A stretch of 64,000 bases of DNA from Rhizobium leguminosarum (GTDB lineage Bacteria > Pseudomonadota > Alphaproteobacteria > Rhizobiales > Rhizobiaceae). Shown one piece after another: positions 35,461 to 44,046 of this stretch. Where the stretch lies: assembly GCF_002953715.1 (NCBI RefSeq), contig NZ_CP025012.1:1302001-1366000 (forward strand), given 5' to 3'. Numbering within the stretch: the first letter of the stretch is position 1; every line of letters begins with the position of its first letter. The notes beneath the pieces are model-generated. The model worked only from the letters and a program-made list of their open reading frames with translations. It had not been told where the DNA came from and made no database searches. The position numbers and the translations under genes are program-made.

Positions 35461-35805
35461 TTGAAAAACCATACGAAGCGCTGTTAGTATTTGCCGGTGG
35501 GAACCGAAATTGCCTTTGCCGATGTTGCGCAAGGGGTAGTGCTTGGCAATGATGCAATGATCCGTAAGCCTCTTGCTGGCGTTTGTATTTTAGCCGGGTC
35601 GGAAGTGGTAAGCGCCGGTCCAGCCACGCGCTTCATAGTGTTGGCGTTCCGTTGTAATAAAGCTGTCACATCCGAGGGACGCGGGCGTTAGCGTGGCTTG
35701 AAAAGCGTAGTCAGAACCTCCACTTGTAGCAACAAGTGAGAGTGCCGGCCGGTCCCAAGCGGCCGTGCAGAGAGCCCGGCAACGGGACGATGGAAAGGAC
35801 ATAAA
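35461..35805 (+). promoter_or_regulatory. lon upstream region
   Basis: The 345 bp ahead of lon hold no gene I trust; a 66-codon frame at 35491-35691 has no family resemblance. CTTGAAA at 35697-35703 resembles the -35 element of heat-shock (RpoH) promoters, which would fit lon, but the matching -10 is unclear. A perfect 7-bp inverted repeat (CACTTGT at 35721-35727, loop AGCA, ACAAGTG at 35732-35738) would lie near the start of the transcript. Confidence 0.4.
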
Positions 35806-38223
35806 ATGACGAAGAAAACGTCTGTAGCGAGCAGCACTGCCTACCCTGTTCTGCCCCTGCGCGACATCGTGGTTTTCCCGCATATGATCGTGCCGCTGTT
35901 CGTCGGACGGGAAAAGTCGATCCGTGCGCTCGAAGAGGTCATGGGCTCCGACAAGCAGATCATGCTGGTGACGCAGATCAACGCCAGCGACGACGATCCG
36001 GATCCTTCCGCGATCCACAATGTCGGCACCGTGGCGAACGTGTTGCAGCTCTTGAAGCTGCCCGACGGCACCGTCAAGGTTCTGGTCGAAGGCCGCGCCC
36101 GCGCCGAGATCGACACCTATACCAGCCGCGAGGATTTCTATGAGGCGCTCGGCCATGTGCTCGAGGAGCCGCATGACGATCCGGTCGAACTGGAAGCCCT
36201 GTCGCGTTCGGTCGTCTCCGAATTCGAGAGCTACGTGAAGCTCAACAAGAAGATTTCGCCCGAAGTGGTCGGCGCTGCCAGCCAGATCGACGACTATTCC
36301 AAGCTTGCCGATACGGTCGCTTCGCATCTGTCGATCAAGATCACCGAGAAGCAGGAGATGCTGGAGACCACCAGCGTCAAGCAGCGCCTCGAAAAGGCCC
36401 TCGGCTTCATGGAAGGCGAGATCTCGGTTCTGCAGGTCGAAAAGCGCATCCGCTCGCGCGTCAAGCGCCAGATGGAAAAGACCCAGCGCGAGTATTACCT
36501 CAATGAACAGATGAAGGCGATCCAGAAGGAACTCGGCGACGGCGAGGAAGGCCGCGACGAGATGAGCGAACTGGAAGAGCGCATCTCCAAGACCAAGCTG
36601 TCCAAGGAAGCCCGTGAAAAGGCCGATGCGGAGCTGAAGAAGCTGCGCCAGATGAGCCCGATGTCGGCGGAAGCCACCGTCGTGCGCAATTATCTGGACT
36701 GGCTGCTCGGCATTCCCTGGGGCAAGAAGTCGAAGATCAAGGCCGATCTCAACAATGCCGAGAAGATCCTCGAAGCCGATCACTTCGGTCTCGACAAGGT
36801 CAAGGAGCGCATCGTCGAATATCTGGCCGTGCAGGCTCGCGCCACCAAGATCAAGGGGCCGATCCTTTGCCTCGTCGGTCCTCCGGGTGTCGGCAAGACC
36901 TCGCTCGCCCAGTCGATCGCCAAGGCGACCGGCCGTGAGTATGTCCGCATGGCGCTTGGCGGCGTTCGTGACGAAGCCGAAATCCGCGGTCACCGCCGCA
37001 CCTATATCGGCTCGATGCCCGGCAAGGTCATCCAGTCGATGAAGAAGGCGAAGAAGTCCAACCCGCTGTTCTTGCTCGACGAAATCGACAAGCTCGGCCA
37101 GGACTATCGCGGCGATCCGTCCTCGGCCCTGCTCGAAGTGCTCGATCCGGCGCAGAACATGACCTTCATGGACCACTATCTGGAAGTCGAATACGACCTG
37201 TCGGATGTGATGTTCATCACGACGGCAAATACGCTGAATATTCCAGCGCCCCTGATGGACCGCATGGAGATCATCCGTATCGCCGGCTACACCGAGGATG
37301 AAAAGCGCGAGATCGCCAAGCGGCACCTGCTGCCGAAGGCCATCAAGGAACATGCGTTGCAGCCGGAAGAATTCTCGGTCAGCGACGACGCCCTGATGGC
37401 GATCAGCCAGCAGTACACCCGTGAAGCCGGCGTCCGCAACTTCGAACGCGAACTGATGAAACTCGCCCGCAAGGCGGTCACCGAGATCATCAAGGGCAAG
37501 ACGAAGGCCGTTCATGTGACGGCGGCCAACATCTCCGACTACCTGGGCGTCCCGCGCTTCCGCCATGGCGAAGCAGAGGGCGAGGATCAGGTCGGCGTCG
37601 TGACCGGTCTTGCCTGGACGGAAGTCGGTGGCGAGCTGCTGACCATCGAAGGCGTGATGATGCCGGGCAAGGGCCGCATGACGGTCACCGGCAATCTGAA
37701 GGAAGTCATGAAGGAATCGATCTCGGCAGCGGCCTCCTATGTCCGCTCGCGCGCTGTCGATTTCGGCATCGAGCCGCCGCGCTTCGACAAGAGCGACATC
37801 CACGTGCACGTGCCGGAAGGCGCAACCCCGAAGGATGGCCCCTCGGCCGGCGTCGCCATGGCAACCGCGATCGTCTCGATCATGACCGGCATTCCGGTGG
37901 ACAGGCATGTGGCCATGACCGGCGAAATCACCCTTCGTGGCCGCGTGCTGCCGATCGGTGGTCTCAAGGAAAAGCTGCTCGCAGCGCTTCGCGGCGGCAT
38001 CAAGAAGGTGCTGATTCCGGAGGAAAACGCCAAGGACCTGGCGGAGATTCCTGACAACGTGAAGAACAACATGGAGATCATCCCGGTATCCCGCATGGGC
38101 GAGGTGATCAAGCATGCGCTGATCCGGCGGCCGGAGCCTATCGAATGGGACGGCACGGTGGAAACGCCGGTCATCACATCGGTCGAAGGCCTTGATGAGA
38201 CAGGCGCAACCATAGCGCATTGA
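35806..38223 (+). CDS. lon: ATP-dependent protease Lon
   Basis: A hexameric AAA+ protease of 805 residues, close to the family length. The N-terminal substrate-binding domain starts YPVLPLRDIVVFPHMIVPLF, a coiled coil covers about 190-270, Walker A is GPPGVGKTS near residue 358 and Walker B is FLLDEIDKL. The catalytic dyad is Ser near residue 679 (KDGPSAGVA) and Lys near 722 (GGLKEKLLAA), at the positions of the E. coli enzyme. It degrades misfolded and short-lived regulatory proteins. It has its own upstream region and a terminator immediately downstream, so it is probably monocistronic. Confidence 0.98.
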   Translation: MTKKTSVASSTAYPVLPLRDIVVFPHMIVPLFVGREKSIRALEEVMGSDKQIMLVTQINASDDDPDPSAIHNVGTVANVLQLLKLPDGTVKVLVEGRARAEIDTYTSREDFYEALGHVLEEPHDDPVELEALSRSVVSEFESYVKLNKKISPEVVGAASQIDDYSKLADTVASHLSIKITEKQEMLETTSVKQRLEKALGFMEGEISVLQVEKRIRSRVKRQMEKTQREYYLNEQMKAIQKELGDGEEGRDEMSELEERISKTKLSKEAREKADAELKKLRQMSPMSAEATVVRNYLDWLLGIPWGKKSKIKADLNNAEKILEADHFGLDKVKERIVEYLAVQARATKIKGPILCLVGPPGVGKTSLAQSIAKATGREYVRMALGGVRDEAEIRGHRRTYIGSMPGKVIQSMKKAKKSNPLFLLDEIDKLGQDYRGDPSSALLEVLDPAQNMTFMDHYLEVEYDLSDVMFITTANTLNIPAPLMDRMEIIRIAGYTEDEKREIAKRHLLPKAIKEHALQPEEFSVSDDALMAISQQYTREAGVRNFERELMKLARKAVTEIIKGKTKAVHVTAANISDYLGVPRFRHGEAEGEDQVGVVTGLAWTEVGGELLTIEGVMMPGKGRMTVTGNLKEVMKESISAAASYVRSRAVDFGIEPPRFDKSDIHVHVPEGATPKDGPSAGVAMATAIVSIMTGIPVDRHVAMTGEITLRGRVLPIGGLKEKLLAALRGGIKKVLIPEENAKDLAEIPDNVKNNMEIIPVSRMGEVIKHALIRRPEPIEWDGTVETPVITSVEGLDETGATIAH

Positions 38224-38265
38224 GTGGCCTTTGCCACATTTATGCCCAATTGGCCCAAAAGACGG

Positions 38266-38297
38266 AAAAAGGCTGGCGGAAACGCCAGCCTTTTTTG
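38266..38297 (+). terminator. Rho-independent terminator of lon
   Basis: GGCTGGCG and CGCCAGCC form an 8-bp stem with a GAAA loop, flanked by AAAAA upstream and TTTTTT downstream. It begins 43 bp after the lon stop codon and could also work on the other strand. Confidence 0.95.
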
Positions 38298-38429
38298 TGA
38301 AAACGTCATGTAGACGCTTGCTTTTCCTTGATTTGCAGGGCTTTTGGGTTTTCGGCGGGCCTGATGAAACCTATTCTGCGCCTAGCTTACTTTTGAGTCG
38401 TTTCATACCATTTAGAAAGGGGTGGAAAC

Positions 38430-38705
38430 ATGAACAAGAATGAACTCGTGTCCGCAGTAGCCGAAAAGGCAGGACTGACGAAGTCTGACGCGGCTTCCGC
38501 TGTTGACGCGGTTTTCGACGTTGTCCAGGCTGAGCTCAAGAACAAGGGCGACATTCGCCTTGCGGGTTTCGGCAGCTTCACCGTTTCTCATCGTGCCGCA
38601 ACGAAGGGCCGTAACCCGTCGACGGGCGCTGAAGTCGACATTCCGGCTCGCAACGTGCCGAAATTCACGCCCGGCAAGGGCCTGAAGGACGCCGTCAACA
38701 GCTGA
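38430..38705 (+). CDS. hupB: DNA-binding protein HU
   Basis: A histone-like DNA-bending protein of 91 residues. It has the HU start MNKNELVSAVAEKAGLTKSD, the dimer core and the DNA-binding arm with GFGSFTVSHRAATKGRNPST and the signature region IPARNVPKFTPGKGLKDAVN. AAAGGGG lies about 9 nt before the ATG. The order lon-hupB is conserved widely in proteobacteria. Terminators on both sides suggest it is transcribed alone. Confidence 0.97.
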   Translation: MNKNELVSAVAEKAGLTKSDAASAVDAVFDVVQAELKNKGDIRLAGFGSFTVSHRAATKGRNPSTGAEVDIPARNVPKFTPGKGLKDAVNS

Positions 38706-38756
38706 TCTGAGATTATCCACCAGCCGGAAACGAGACCGGCTGTGCAGGATTTGAGA

Positions 38757-38788
38757 GGGGTTCGGCTTTGCCGGACCCCTTTTGCTTT
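38757..38788 (+). terminator. Rho-independent terminator of hupB
   Basis: GGGGTTCGGC (38757-38766) pairs with GCCGGACCCC (38770-38779), apart from one mismatch, around a TTT loop and is followed by TTTTGCTTT. Confidence 0.9.
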
Positions 38789-38838
38789 AGAGCATGATGC
38801 CGAAAAGTGTGAGCGGTTTTCGGACGACATCATGCTCT
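38789..38838. repeat. RIME-like intergenic repeat (copy 2)
   Basis: An 11-bp inverted repeat, AGAGCATGATG at 38789-38799 and its complement at 38828-38838, encloses CCGAAAA and TTTTCGG around the core GTGTGAGCGG. The nested layout and core match the copies at 13906 and 43421. It lies between the hupB terminator and the FMN riboswitch. Confidence 0.75.
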
Positions 38839-38896
38839 GCTTTTTTGATCTAGGAGCACTCTTGCTGTCGCCCGGGCTTTGATCTACGACGTTTCT

Positions 38897-39043
38897 GTTC
38901 TCAGGGCGGGGTGAAACTCCCCACCGGCGGTAAGGGCTTCGGCCTGAGCCCGCGAGCGCCTTCTTTCGTGTCCACGCGGAGGAAGGGTCAGCAGATCCGG
39001 TGCAAATCCGGAGCCGACGGTTAAAGTCCGGATGGAAGAGAAT
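38897..39043 (+). ncRNA. FMN riboswitch (RFN element)
   Basis: The conserved RFN core is present: CAGGGCGGGGTGAAACTCCC, CACCGGCGGTAA, GAGCCCGCGAGCG, GGTCAGCAGATCCGG, GAGCCGACGGTTAAAGTCCG and GATGGAAGAGAA. The closing stem pairs TTCTC (38898-38902) with GAGAA (39038-39042). It senses FMN and represses the downstream riboflavin transporter. About 97 nt separate it from the ATG; I see a GC-rich hairpin there but no T-run, so control may be at translation. Confidence 0.97.
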
Positions 39044-39139
39044 GAGCGTCGGCCATGCGAGGGCAGGGGTTACCCTGTATTGCCTGTCCGTGCCTCATGC
39101 GTCCTGATTTATGTTGGTCCCTGGTTTCGGATAAAAGAC

Positions 39140-40039
39140 ATGAATCAGACTTCCCTTGTGGTCTCGCCGTCCCGCGCCGTTGTCGGTGCCATCTGGATGG
39201 TGCTTGCCGGCATTGCCTTTTCGCTTCTCAACGTCGTCACCCAATGGCTGACGATGAAGCTTGCCTTTCCCTCGGCGTCGGCAGCCTTCTGGCAATATGG
39301 CTTCGCCTTCCTGTTTTCGCTGCCGTTCCTGAAGAGGCTCGGCCTTTCGGCGATGCGCACGCGCTATCCCTGGCGTCACCTCGCGCGCGTCGCGCTTGCC
39401 GCGCTCGGCGTCGAGGCCTGGGTCGCCGGCCTTTCCACGGTGCCGATCTGGCAGGCGATAGCACTGGTGATGACCTCGCCCTTCTTCATCATTCTGGGCG
39501 CGCGGCTTTTCCTCGGGGAGCGCGTCGGCCCGGCTCGCTGGGCAGCGACGGCGGCGGGTTTCACCGGAGCGATGATCATCCTGCAGCCATGGTCTGATGG
39601 TTTTGGCTGGGCGGCTCTCTTGCCTGTGCTCTCGGCGCTGCTGTGGGGCGCCTCGTCGCTGATCACCAAGAGCCTGACGGGCATTGAACGACCGGAGACG
39701 ATCACCGTCTGGCTGCTCGTTCTGCTGACGCCGATAAACGGCGGACTGGCGCTGGCGGCAGGTTTTGCAGTGCCGACGGGTGCAACACTTGCGCTGTTCC
39801 TGCTGGCGGGGCTGCTGACCGCCGTAGCGCAGTATTTCCTGACGCTTGCCTATGCCGCAGCCGATGCCGCCTACGTCCAGCCGTTCGACGATCTGAAACT
39901 GCCGTTGAATGTGCTGGCCGGTTGGCTGTTCTTCGGCTATGCGCCGGCGGGCTACCTCCGGCTGGGAGCAGCTCTTATTCTCTCCGCTTCGCTGTTCATC
40001 ATGCGAAACGAGATGCGCCGAGAGCGCAAACCAGCCTGA
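39140..40039 (+). CDS. ribN: Riboflavin transporter RibN (EamA/DMT)
   Basis: A membrane protein of 299 residues with ten helices in two EamA repeats (GAIWMVLAGIAFSLLNVVTQ at the start; SALLWGASSLITKSLTGIER and YVQPFDDLKLPLNVLAGWLF in the second half). The FMN riboswitch directly upstream identifies it as the RibN-type riboflavin importer described in rhizobia and Vibrio. ATG 39140 is chosen because the frame upstream runs through the riboswitch end and is not coding-like; the ribosome-binding site is weak. Riboflavin uptake would be shut off when FMN is plentiful. Confidence 0.9.
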   Translation: MNQTSLVVSPSRAVVGAIWMVLAGIAFSLLNVVTQWLTMKLAFPSASAAFWQYGFAFLFSLPFLKRLGLSAMRTRYPWRHLARVALAALGVEAWVAGLSTVPIWQAIALVMTSPFFIILGARLFLGERVGPARWAATAAGFTGAMIILQPWSDGFGWAALLPVLSALLWGASSLITKSLTGIERPETITVWLLVLLTPINGGLALAAGFAVPTGATLALFLLAGLLTAVAQYFLTLAYAAADAAYVQPFDDLKLPLNVLAGWLFFGYAPAGYLRLGAALILSASLFIMRNEMRRERKPA

Positions 40040-40134
40040 CATGATCTGACGCAAAATGCCGCCTCTGTCATGCCTCTGTCATGCCGCTCCCGCAGAAAAC
40101 TCCTGTTTCGAATGTTCGACACATGGGGGATTTC

Positions 40135-42333
40135 ATGACAATTTCATCGCGCAAGGCAGCGCTTGCTGCCGTGCTTCTCGCATCCGTTGCCTTTCCGGCC
40201 ACGGCCGAACCGGTTTTCAACCGCATCGCTTCCTTTCCGGTTGCGCAGAACCTGCCGGCTGACAAGGATAAGCTTTCGGTGAGCTCCGCCGAAATCATCT
40301 CAGCGACCGACGACGGCAACACGCTGATCTATAGCGACAGCCCGCTCGGCGCGATCGGCTTCATCGACATTACCGATGCCAGGGCCCCGAAGGCCGGCGG
40401 CGCGGTGATGATGGACGGCGAGCCGACATCGGTCACCTCCAGCGCCGGCAAGGCGCTCGTTGCCGTCAACACCTCCGAAAGCAAGGCGAAGCCCTCGGGC
40501 CGTCTCGCGATCGTCGACGTGACGACCAAGAAGATCGAAAACAGCTGCGATCTCGGCGGCCAGCCGGATTCGATCGCCCTCAACAAGGACAAGACGCTCG
40601 GCGCCATCGCGATCGAAAACGAGCGCGACGAAAAGGTCAATGACGGCAAGATCCCACAGATGCCGGCTGGCGACCTCGTCGCCTTCCAGGTCAAGAATGG
40701 CACCGTCGATTGCGGCACCATCAAGCACGTGGCGCTGACCGGGCTTGCCGGCATTGCTCCTGAGGATCCGGAACCGGAATTCGTCGCCTTCAACGGTCTG
40801 AACGAGATTGCCCTGACGCTGCAGGAAAACAATGAGATCGTCATCATCGACGCCAACACGGCTGAAGTGAAGACGCATTTCTCCGCCGGCAGCGTCGATC
40901 TCACGGGCATCGACACCAAGCGTGACGGCGCCCTGAAATTCTCAGGCGATGCCAAGGGCGTGCTGCGCGAGCCCGACGCCGTGAAGTGGCTGGACGACAA
41001 CCGCCTCGTCGTCGCCAATGAAGGCGACTATCAGGGCGGCTCGCGCGGCTTCACCATCTTCGACAAGACGGGCAAGCTTCTCTACGAATCGGGCCCATCC
41101 TTCGAACGCGCCGTCGCCCATATCGGCCACTATCCGGAAAGCCGGTCAGGATCGAAGGGCGTCGAGCCCGAGGGCCTTGAAGCCGCCAAGTTCGGTGACG
41201 ATCAGTATTTCTTCCTGCTCGCCGAGCGCGCTTCGGTCGTCGGCGTCTACAAAGATACCGGCGCTGATCCCGAGCTTGTCCAGCTGCTGCCGTCCGGCAT
41301 TTCGCCGGAAGGCGCGATCGCAATCCCTAAGCGCAATATTTTTGCCACCGCCAATGAACTCGACCTCGGCAAGGATGGCGGCGCGCGCTCGCATGTGATG
41401 ATCTACGAGCGCTCGGAAGGCGAAAAGGCCTATCCGCAGATCGTCTCCGCCGAGAAGGATGGCAATCCGATCGGCTTTGCAGCCCTTTCGGGTCTCGCCG
41501 CCGTTCCGGGCAAGCCGGGCATGCTCTACGCCGTCAGCGACAGCGTTCTGGGCTCGCAGCCGACGATCTACACGATCGATGCCCGCAAGAAGCCGGCCGT
41601 CATCACCGACGCCCTCGTCGTCAAGCGTGACGGCGCCCCGGCCCAGAAGCTCGACATCGAAGGTATTGCGGCGGCTGCCGACGGCTCCTTCTGGCTCGCC
41701 TCGGAAGGTTACAGCGAGCGGCTCGTCCCGCACGCCCTCTACAACGTCAATGCCAAGGGTGACATCAAGGCCGAGATCGCCCTGCCGAAGGAGCTCGTCG
41801 CCAACGAAATCCGCTACGGCCTCGAAGGCGTGACCATTGTCGGCACCGGCGACGATGCAACGCTCTGGATGGCGGTCCAGCGCGAGTGGAGCGATGACGA
41901 GAAGGGCTTCGTCAAGCTCGTCTCCTACAATCCGAAGAAGAAGGAATGGGGTGCTGTGCGCTATCCGCTCGACAAGACGGAAAGCGGCTGGGTCGGCCTG
42001 TCGGAAATCTCCGCCCAGGGCGACAGCGTCTACATCATCGAGCGCGACAACCTTGTCGGTGATGCCGCCAGGCTGAAGAAGCTCTACAAGGTCGCGATTT
42101 CGGAGCTGAAGCCCGCCAAGCTCGGCGGCGAGCTGCCGGTCGTCAAGAAGACCGAAGCCCATGACTTCCTCGGTCAGCTGAAGACCACGACCAATGGCTA
42201 TGTGCTGGACAAGCTCGAAGGCTTCACCTTCGACGCATCGGGCAAGCCCTACGCGGTCACCGACAATGACGGCGTCAGCGACTCCTCCGGCGAAACCCTG
42301 TTCTTTCCGGTCGATCTCGTCGGCACCAACTGA
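40135..42333 (+). CDS. Exported esterase-like phytase-domain protein
   Basis: A secreted protein of 732 residues with a signal peptide (MTISSRKAALAAVLLASVAF, cleavage near ATAEP). The first half looks like a beta-propeller (IDITDARAPKAGGAV, GRLAIVDVTTKKI, VDLTGIDTKRDGALKFS). The second half carries the phytase-like esterase pattern (KLDIEGIAAAADGSFWLASE, YGLEGVTIVG, LDKLEGFTFDASGKPYAVTD with a late TDNDGV). Such proteins are thought to hydrolyse phosphoesters in the periplasm, but activity is unproven. ATG 40135 begins the signal peptide, with GGGGGA upstream. A bidirectional terminator follows. Confidence 0.85.
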   Translation: MTISSRKAALAAVLLASVAFPATAEPVFNRIASFPVAQNLPADKDKLSVSSAEIISATDDGNTLIYSDSPLGAIGFIDITDARAPKAGGAVMMDGEPTSVTSSAGKALVAVNTSESKAKPSGRLAIVDVTTKKIENSCDLGGQPDSIALNKDKTLGAIAIENERDEKVNDGKIPQMPAGDLVAFQVKNGTVDCGTIKHVALTGLAGIAPEDPEPEFVAFNGLNEIALTLQENNEIVIIDANTAEVKTHFSAGSVDLTGIDTKRDGALKFSGDAKGVLREPDAVKWLDDNRLVVANEGDYQGGSRGFTIFDKTGKLLYESGPSFERAVAHIGHYPESRSGSKGVEPEGLEAAKFGDDQYFFLLAERASVVGVYKDTGADPELVQLLPSGISPEGAIAIPKRNIFATANELDLGKDGGARSHVMIYERSEGEKAYPQIVSAEKDGNPIGFAALSGLAAVPGKPGMLYAVSDSVLGSQPTIYTIDARKKPAVITDALVVKRDGAPAQKLDIEGIAAAADGSFWLASEGYSERLVPHALYNVNAKGDIKAEIALPKELVANEIRYGLEGVTIVGTGDDATLWMAVQREWSDDEKGFVKLVSYNPKKKEWGAVRYPLDKTESGWVGLSEISAQGDSVYIIERDNLVGDAARLKKLYKVAISELKPAKLGGELPVVKKTEAHDFLGQLKTTTNGYVLDKLEGFTFDASGKPYAVTDNDGVSDSSGETLFFPVDLVGTN

Positions 42334-42368
42334 GCCCACCAACTGACCTTGACGGATCGCTGATATGA

Positions 42369-42396
42369 AAATGGCCGGGCGAAAACCCGGCCATTT
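42369..42396. terminator. Bidirectional terminator
   Basis: AAATGGCCGGG (42369-42379) and CCCGGCCATTT (42386-42396) form an 11-bp stem with a 6-nt loop between two convergent genes. The A and T runs suit both directions, although each is short. Confidence 0.85.
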
Positions 42397-42417
42397 GCAT
42401 TTTGGAGTGTTGGACGC

Positions 42418-43404
42418 CTACCAGCGCTGATGCACATGCGGCGCGATCAGCCGCTCGTAGATCTCGCGCGTTGCTGCCATGACATCGGCCGAAAGCGGCG
42501 CAAGGTCGGCGGCGGCCGCATTGCCCTTGGCCTGCTCGGCGTTACGCGCGCCGGGGATGACGACGGTGAGGGCATCGCTCATCAGGATCCAGCGGAGCGC
42601 GAAGGCGGCCATGGTGGCGCCCTCGGGCACCAGCTTGCGCACCTCTTCCACCGCCTGCAGACCGACCTCGAAGGGCACGCCGGCAAAGGTCTCGCCGACA
42701 TCGAAGGCTTCGCCGTTGCGGTTGAAATTGCGGTGGTCGTCGCTGGCGAAGTGTGTGTCCCGGGTGATCTTGCCGGAGAGGAGACCGCTTGCGAGCGGCA
42801 CGCGGGCGATGATCGCCACGTTCTTGCGGCGCGCCTCCTGGAAGAACAGGTGGTCGGGGCGCTGGCGGAATATGTTGTAGATGATCTGGATGCTGACGAC
42901 GCCGGGATATTCGATCGCCTTCAGGCCGTCCTCGACCTTTTCGACGCTGACGCCGTAACCCTTGATCTTGCCGGCCTTCTGAAGCTCGTTCAGGCCCTCG
43001 AAGACCTCTGGCTGGTAAAGCACGTCGCGCGGCGGGCAGTGCAGCTGCACGAGGTCGAGACTGTCGACGGCGAGATTCGTCAGGCTGCGGTCGATGAAGC
43101 CTTCGAGATTAGCCTTGGTGTAGCCTTCCGCGACATGCGGGTTGAGGCGACGGCCCGCCTTGGTGGCGACCATCGGGCGTTCGCCGCCGCGCGTCTTCAG
43201 CACGTCGGCAATGATCTTTTCCGAGCGGCCGTCGCCATAGACATCTGCAGTGTCGATGAATGTCATGCCGGCATCGAGCGCGGCATTCAGCGCCGCGCGT
43301 CCGTCGGCCTCGCTGATATCGCCCCAGGAGCCGCCGATCTGCCAGGCGCCGAAGCCGACGTTGGTGACGGTGAAGGGCATCCGGCCGAAAGCATGGTGTT
43401 TCAT
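42418..43404 (-). CDS. Aldo/keto reductase
   Basis: An NADPH-dependent oxidoreductase of 328 residues with the (beta/alpha)8 fold. The catalytic tetrad residues are visible: Asp in FIDTADVYGDG, Tyr in the same segment, Lys in MVATKAGRR and His in DLVQLHCPPRD. The cofactor end is VVIPGARNAEQAKGN. The ATG at 43404 has AGGAGG 8 nt upstream and is preferred over the longer frame. The substrate is unknown; proteins of this type reduce aldehydes and sugars. A RIME-like repeat sits just upstream. Confidence 0.92.
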   Translation of the reverse strand: MKHHAFGRMPFTVTNVGFGAWQIGGSWGDISEADGRAALNAALDAGMTFIDTADVYGDGRSEKIIADVLKTRGGERPMVATKAGRRLNPHVAEGYTKANLEGFIDRSLTNLAVDSLDLVQLHCPPRDVLYQPEVFEGLNELQKAGKIKGYGVSVEKVEDGLKAIEYPGVVSIQIIYNIFRQRPDHLFFQEARRKNVAIIARVPLASGLLSGKITRDTHFASDDHRNFNRNGEAFDVGETFAGVPFEVGLQAVEEVRKLVPEGATMAAFALRWILMSDALTVVIPGARNAEQAKGNAAAADLAPLSADVMAATREIYERLIAPHVHQRW

Positions 43405-43420
43405 GAAAAATCCTCCTACT

Positions 43421-43511
43421 GCATGTCGCCCGGAAGTGTGCGGGGACAACGACATGCATCAAAACAAAGAGCCAAAGCGCGTCGGATGATTCAAGCAAGA
43501 TGCGACGCGCT
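43421..43511. repeat. RIME-like intergenic repeat (copy 3)
   Basis: GCATGTCG (43421-43428) pairs with CGACATGC (43450-43457) around GGAAGTGTGCGGGG, followed by ATCAAAACAAAGAG as in copy 1. A second module pairs AGCGCGTCG (43476-43484) with CGACGCGCT (43503-43511). It lies between the divergent aldo/keto reductase and cupin genes. Confidence 0.8.
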
Positions 43512-43639
43512 GATGAAAGACAATGGCACTATCAGCCGGGTGACTTTGCGGCAATTGTCGATCCGGCTTTGATTGGTCGCTCCGATGAAATATCGTTCTG
43601 CTACAAGGCTTCAACCGCATGGATGGAAAAGGAAAGATC

Positions 43640-44041
43640 ATGGAGATCAAACCCGTCGGCTCTCGCCCCTCGACGAAGCCACCGGCCGACTATTTCACCG
43701 GCGCCGTTCGCCAGGATCCGCTGATGGAAACGCCGGCGCCGGCACGGGCGAGGGCGGTCTCCGTCACCTTCGAACCCGGTGCCCGCACCGCCTGGCATAC
43801 GCATCCGCTCGGCCAGACGCTGATCGTGACATCAGGCAAGGGTCTCGCCCAGAGCTGGGGCGGGGACATCCGCGAGATCCGCGCCGGCGATACCGTCTGG
43901 TTCTCGCCGGGCGAAAAACATTGGCATGGTGCTGCCCCGGACACGGCGATGACGCATATCGCCATCCATGAAGCGCTGGACGGCAACCATGTCGACTGGA
44001 TGGAAAAGGTCAGCGACGAGCAATATTCCGGTAAAATGTGA
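43640..44041 (+). CDS. Cupin protein similar to (R)-hydroxynitrile lyases
   Basis: A single-domain cupin of 133 residues. The metal site is complete: [17 protein letters not shown] gives two histidines and the glutamine, and [17 protein letters not shown] gives the last histidine. The start [20 protein letters not shown] and the end [13 protein letters not shown] closely follow, from memory, the cupin-fold manganese (R)-mandelonitrile lyases such as that of Granulicella. Its physiological role need not be cyanohydrin cleavage. GGAAAG precedes the ATG at 43640. Confidence 0.85.
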   Translation: MEIKPVGSRPSTKPPADYFTGAVRQDPLMETPAPARARAVSVTFEPGARTAWHTHPLGQTLIVTSGKGLAQSWGGDIREIRAGDTVWFSPGEKHWHGAAPDTAMTHIAIHEALDGNHVDWMEKVSDEQYSGKM

Positions 44042-44046
44042 GCTGA

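Noticed and set aside
33907..35532. A 541-codon minus-strand frame opposite clpX
   Set aside because: It runs through the clpX gene and both flanks including the terminator; no domain is visible.
35491..35691. A 66-codon frame upstream of lon
   Set aside because: It lies in the lon promoter region, has no ribosome-binding site and no recognisable domain.
35590..38220. An 876-codon minus-strand frame opposite lon
   Set aside because: It is antisense to the whole of lon with histidine- and arginine-rich low-complexity translation, an artefact of codon bias.
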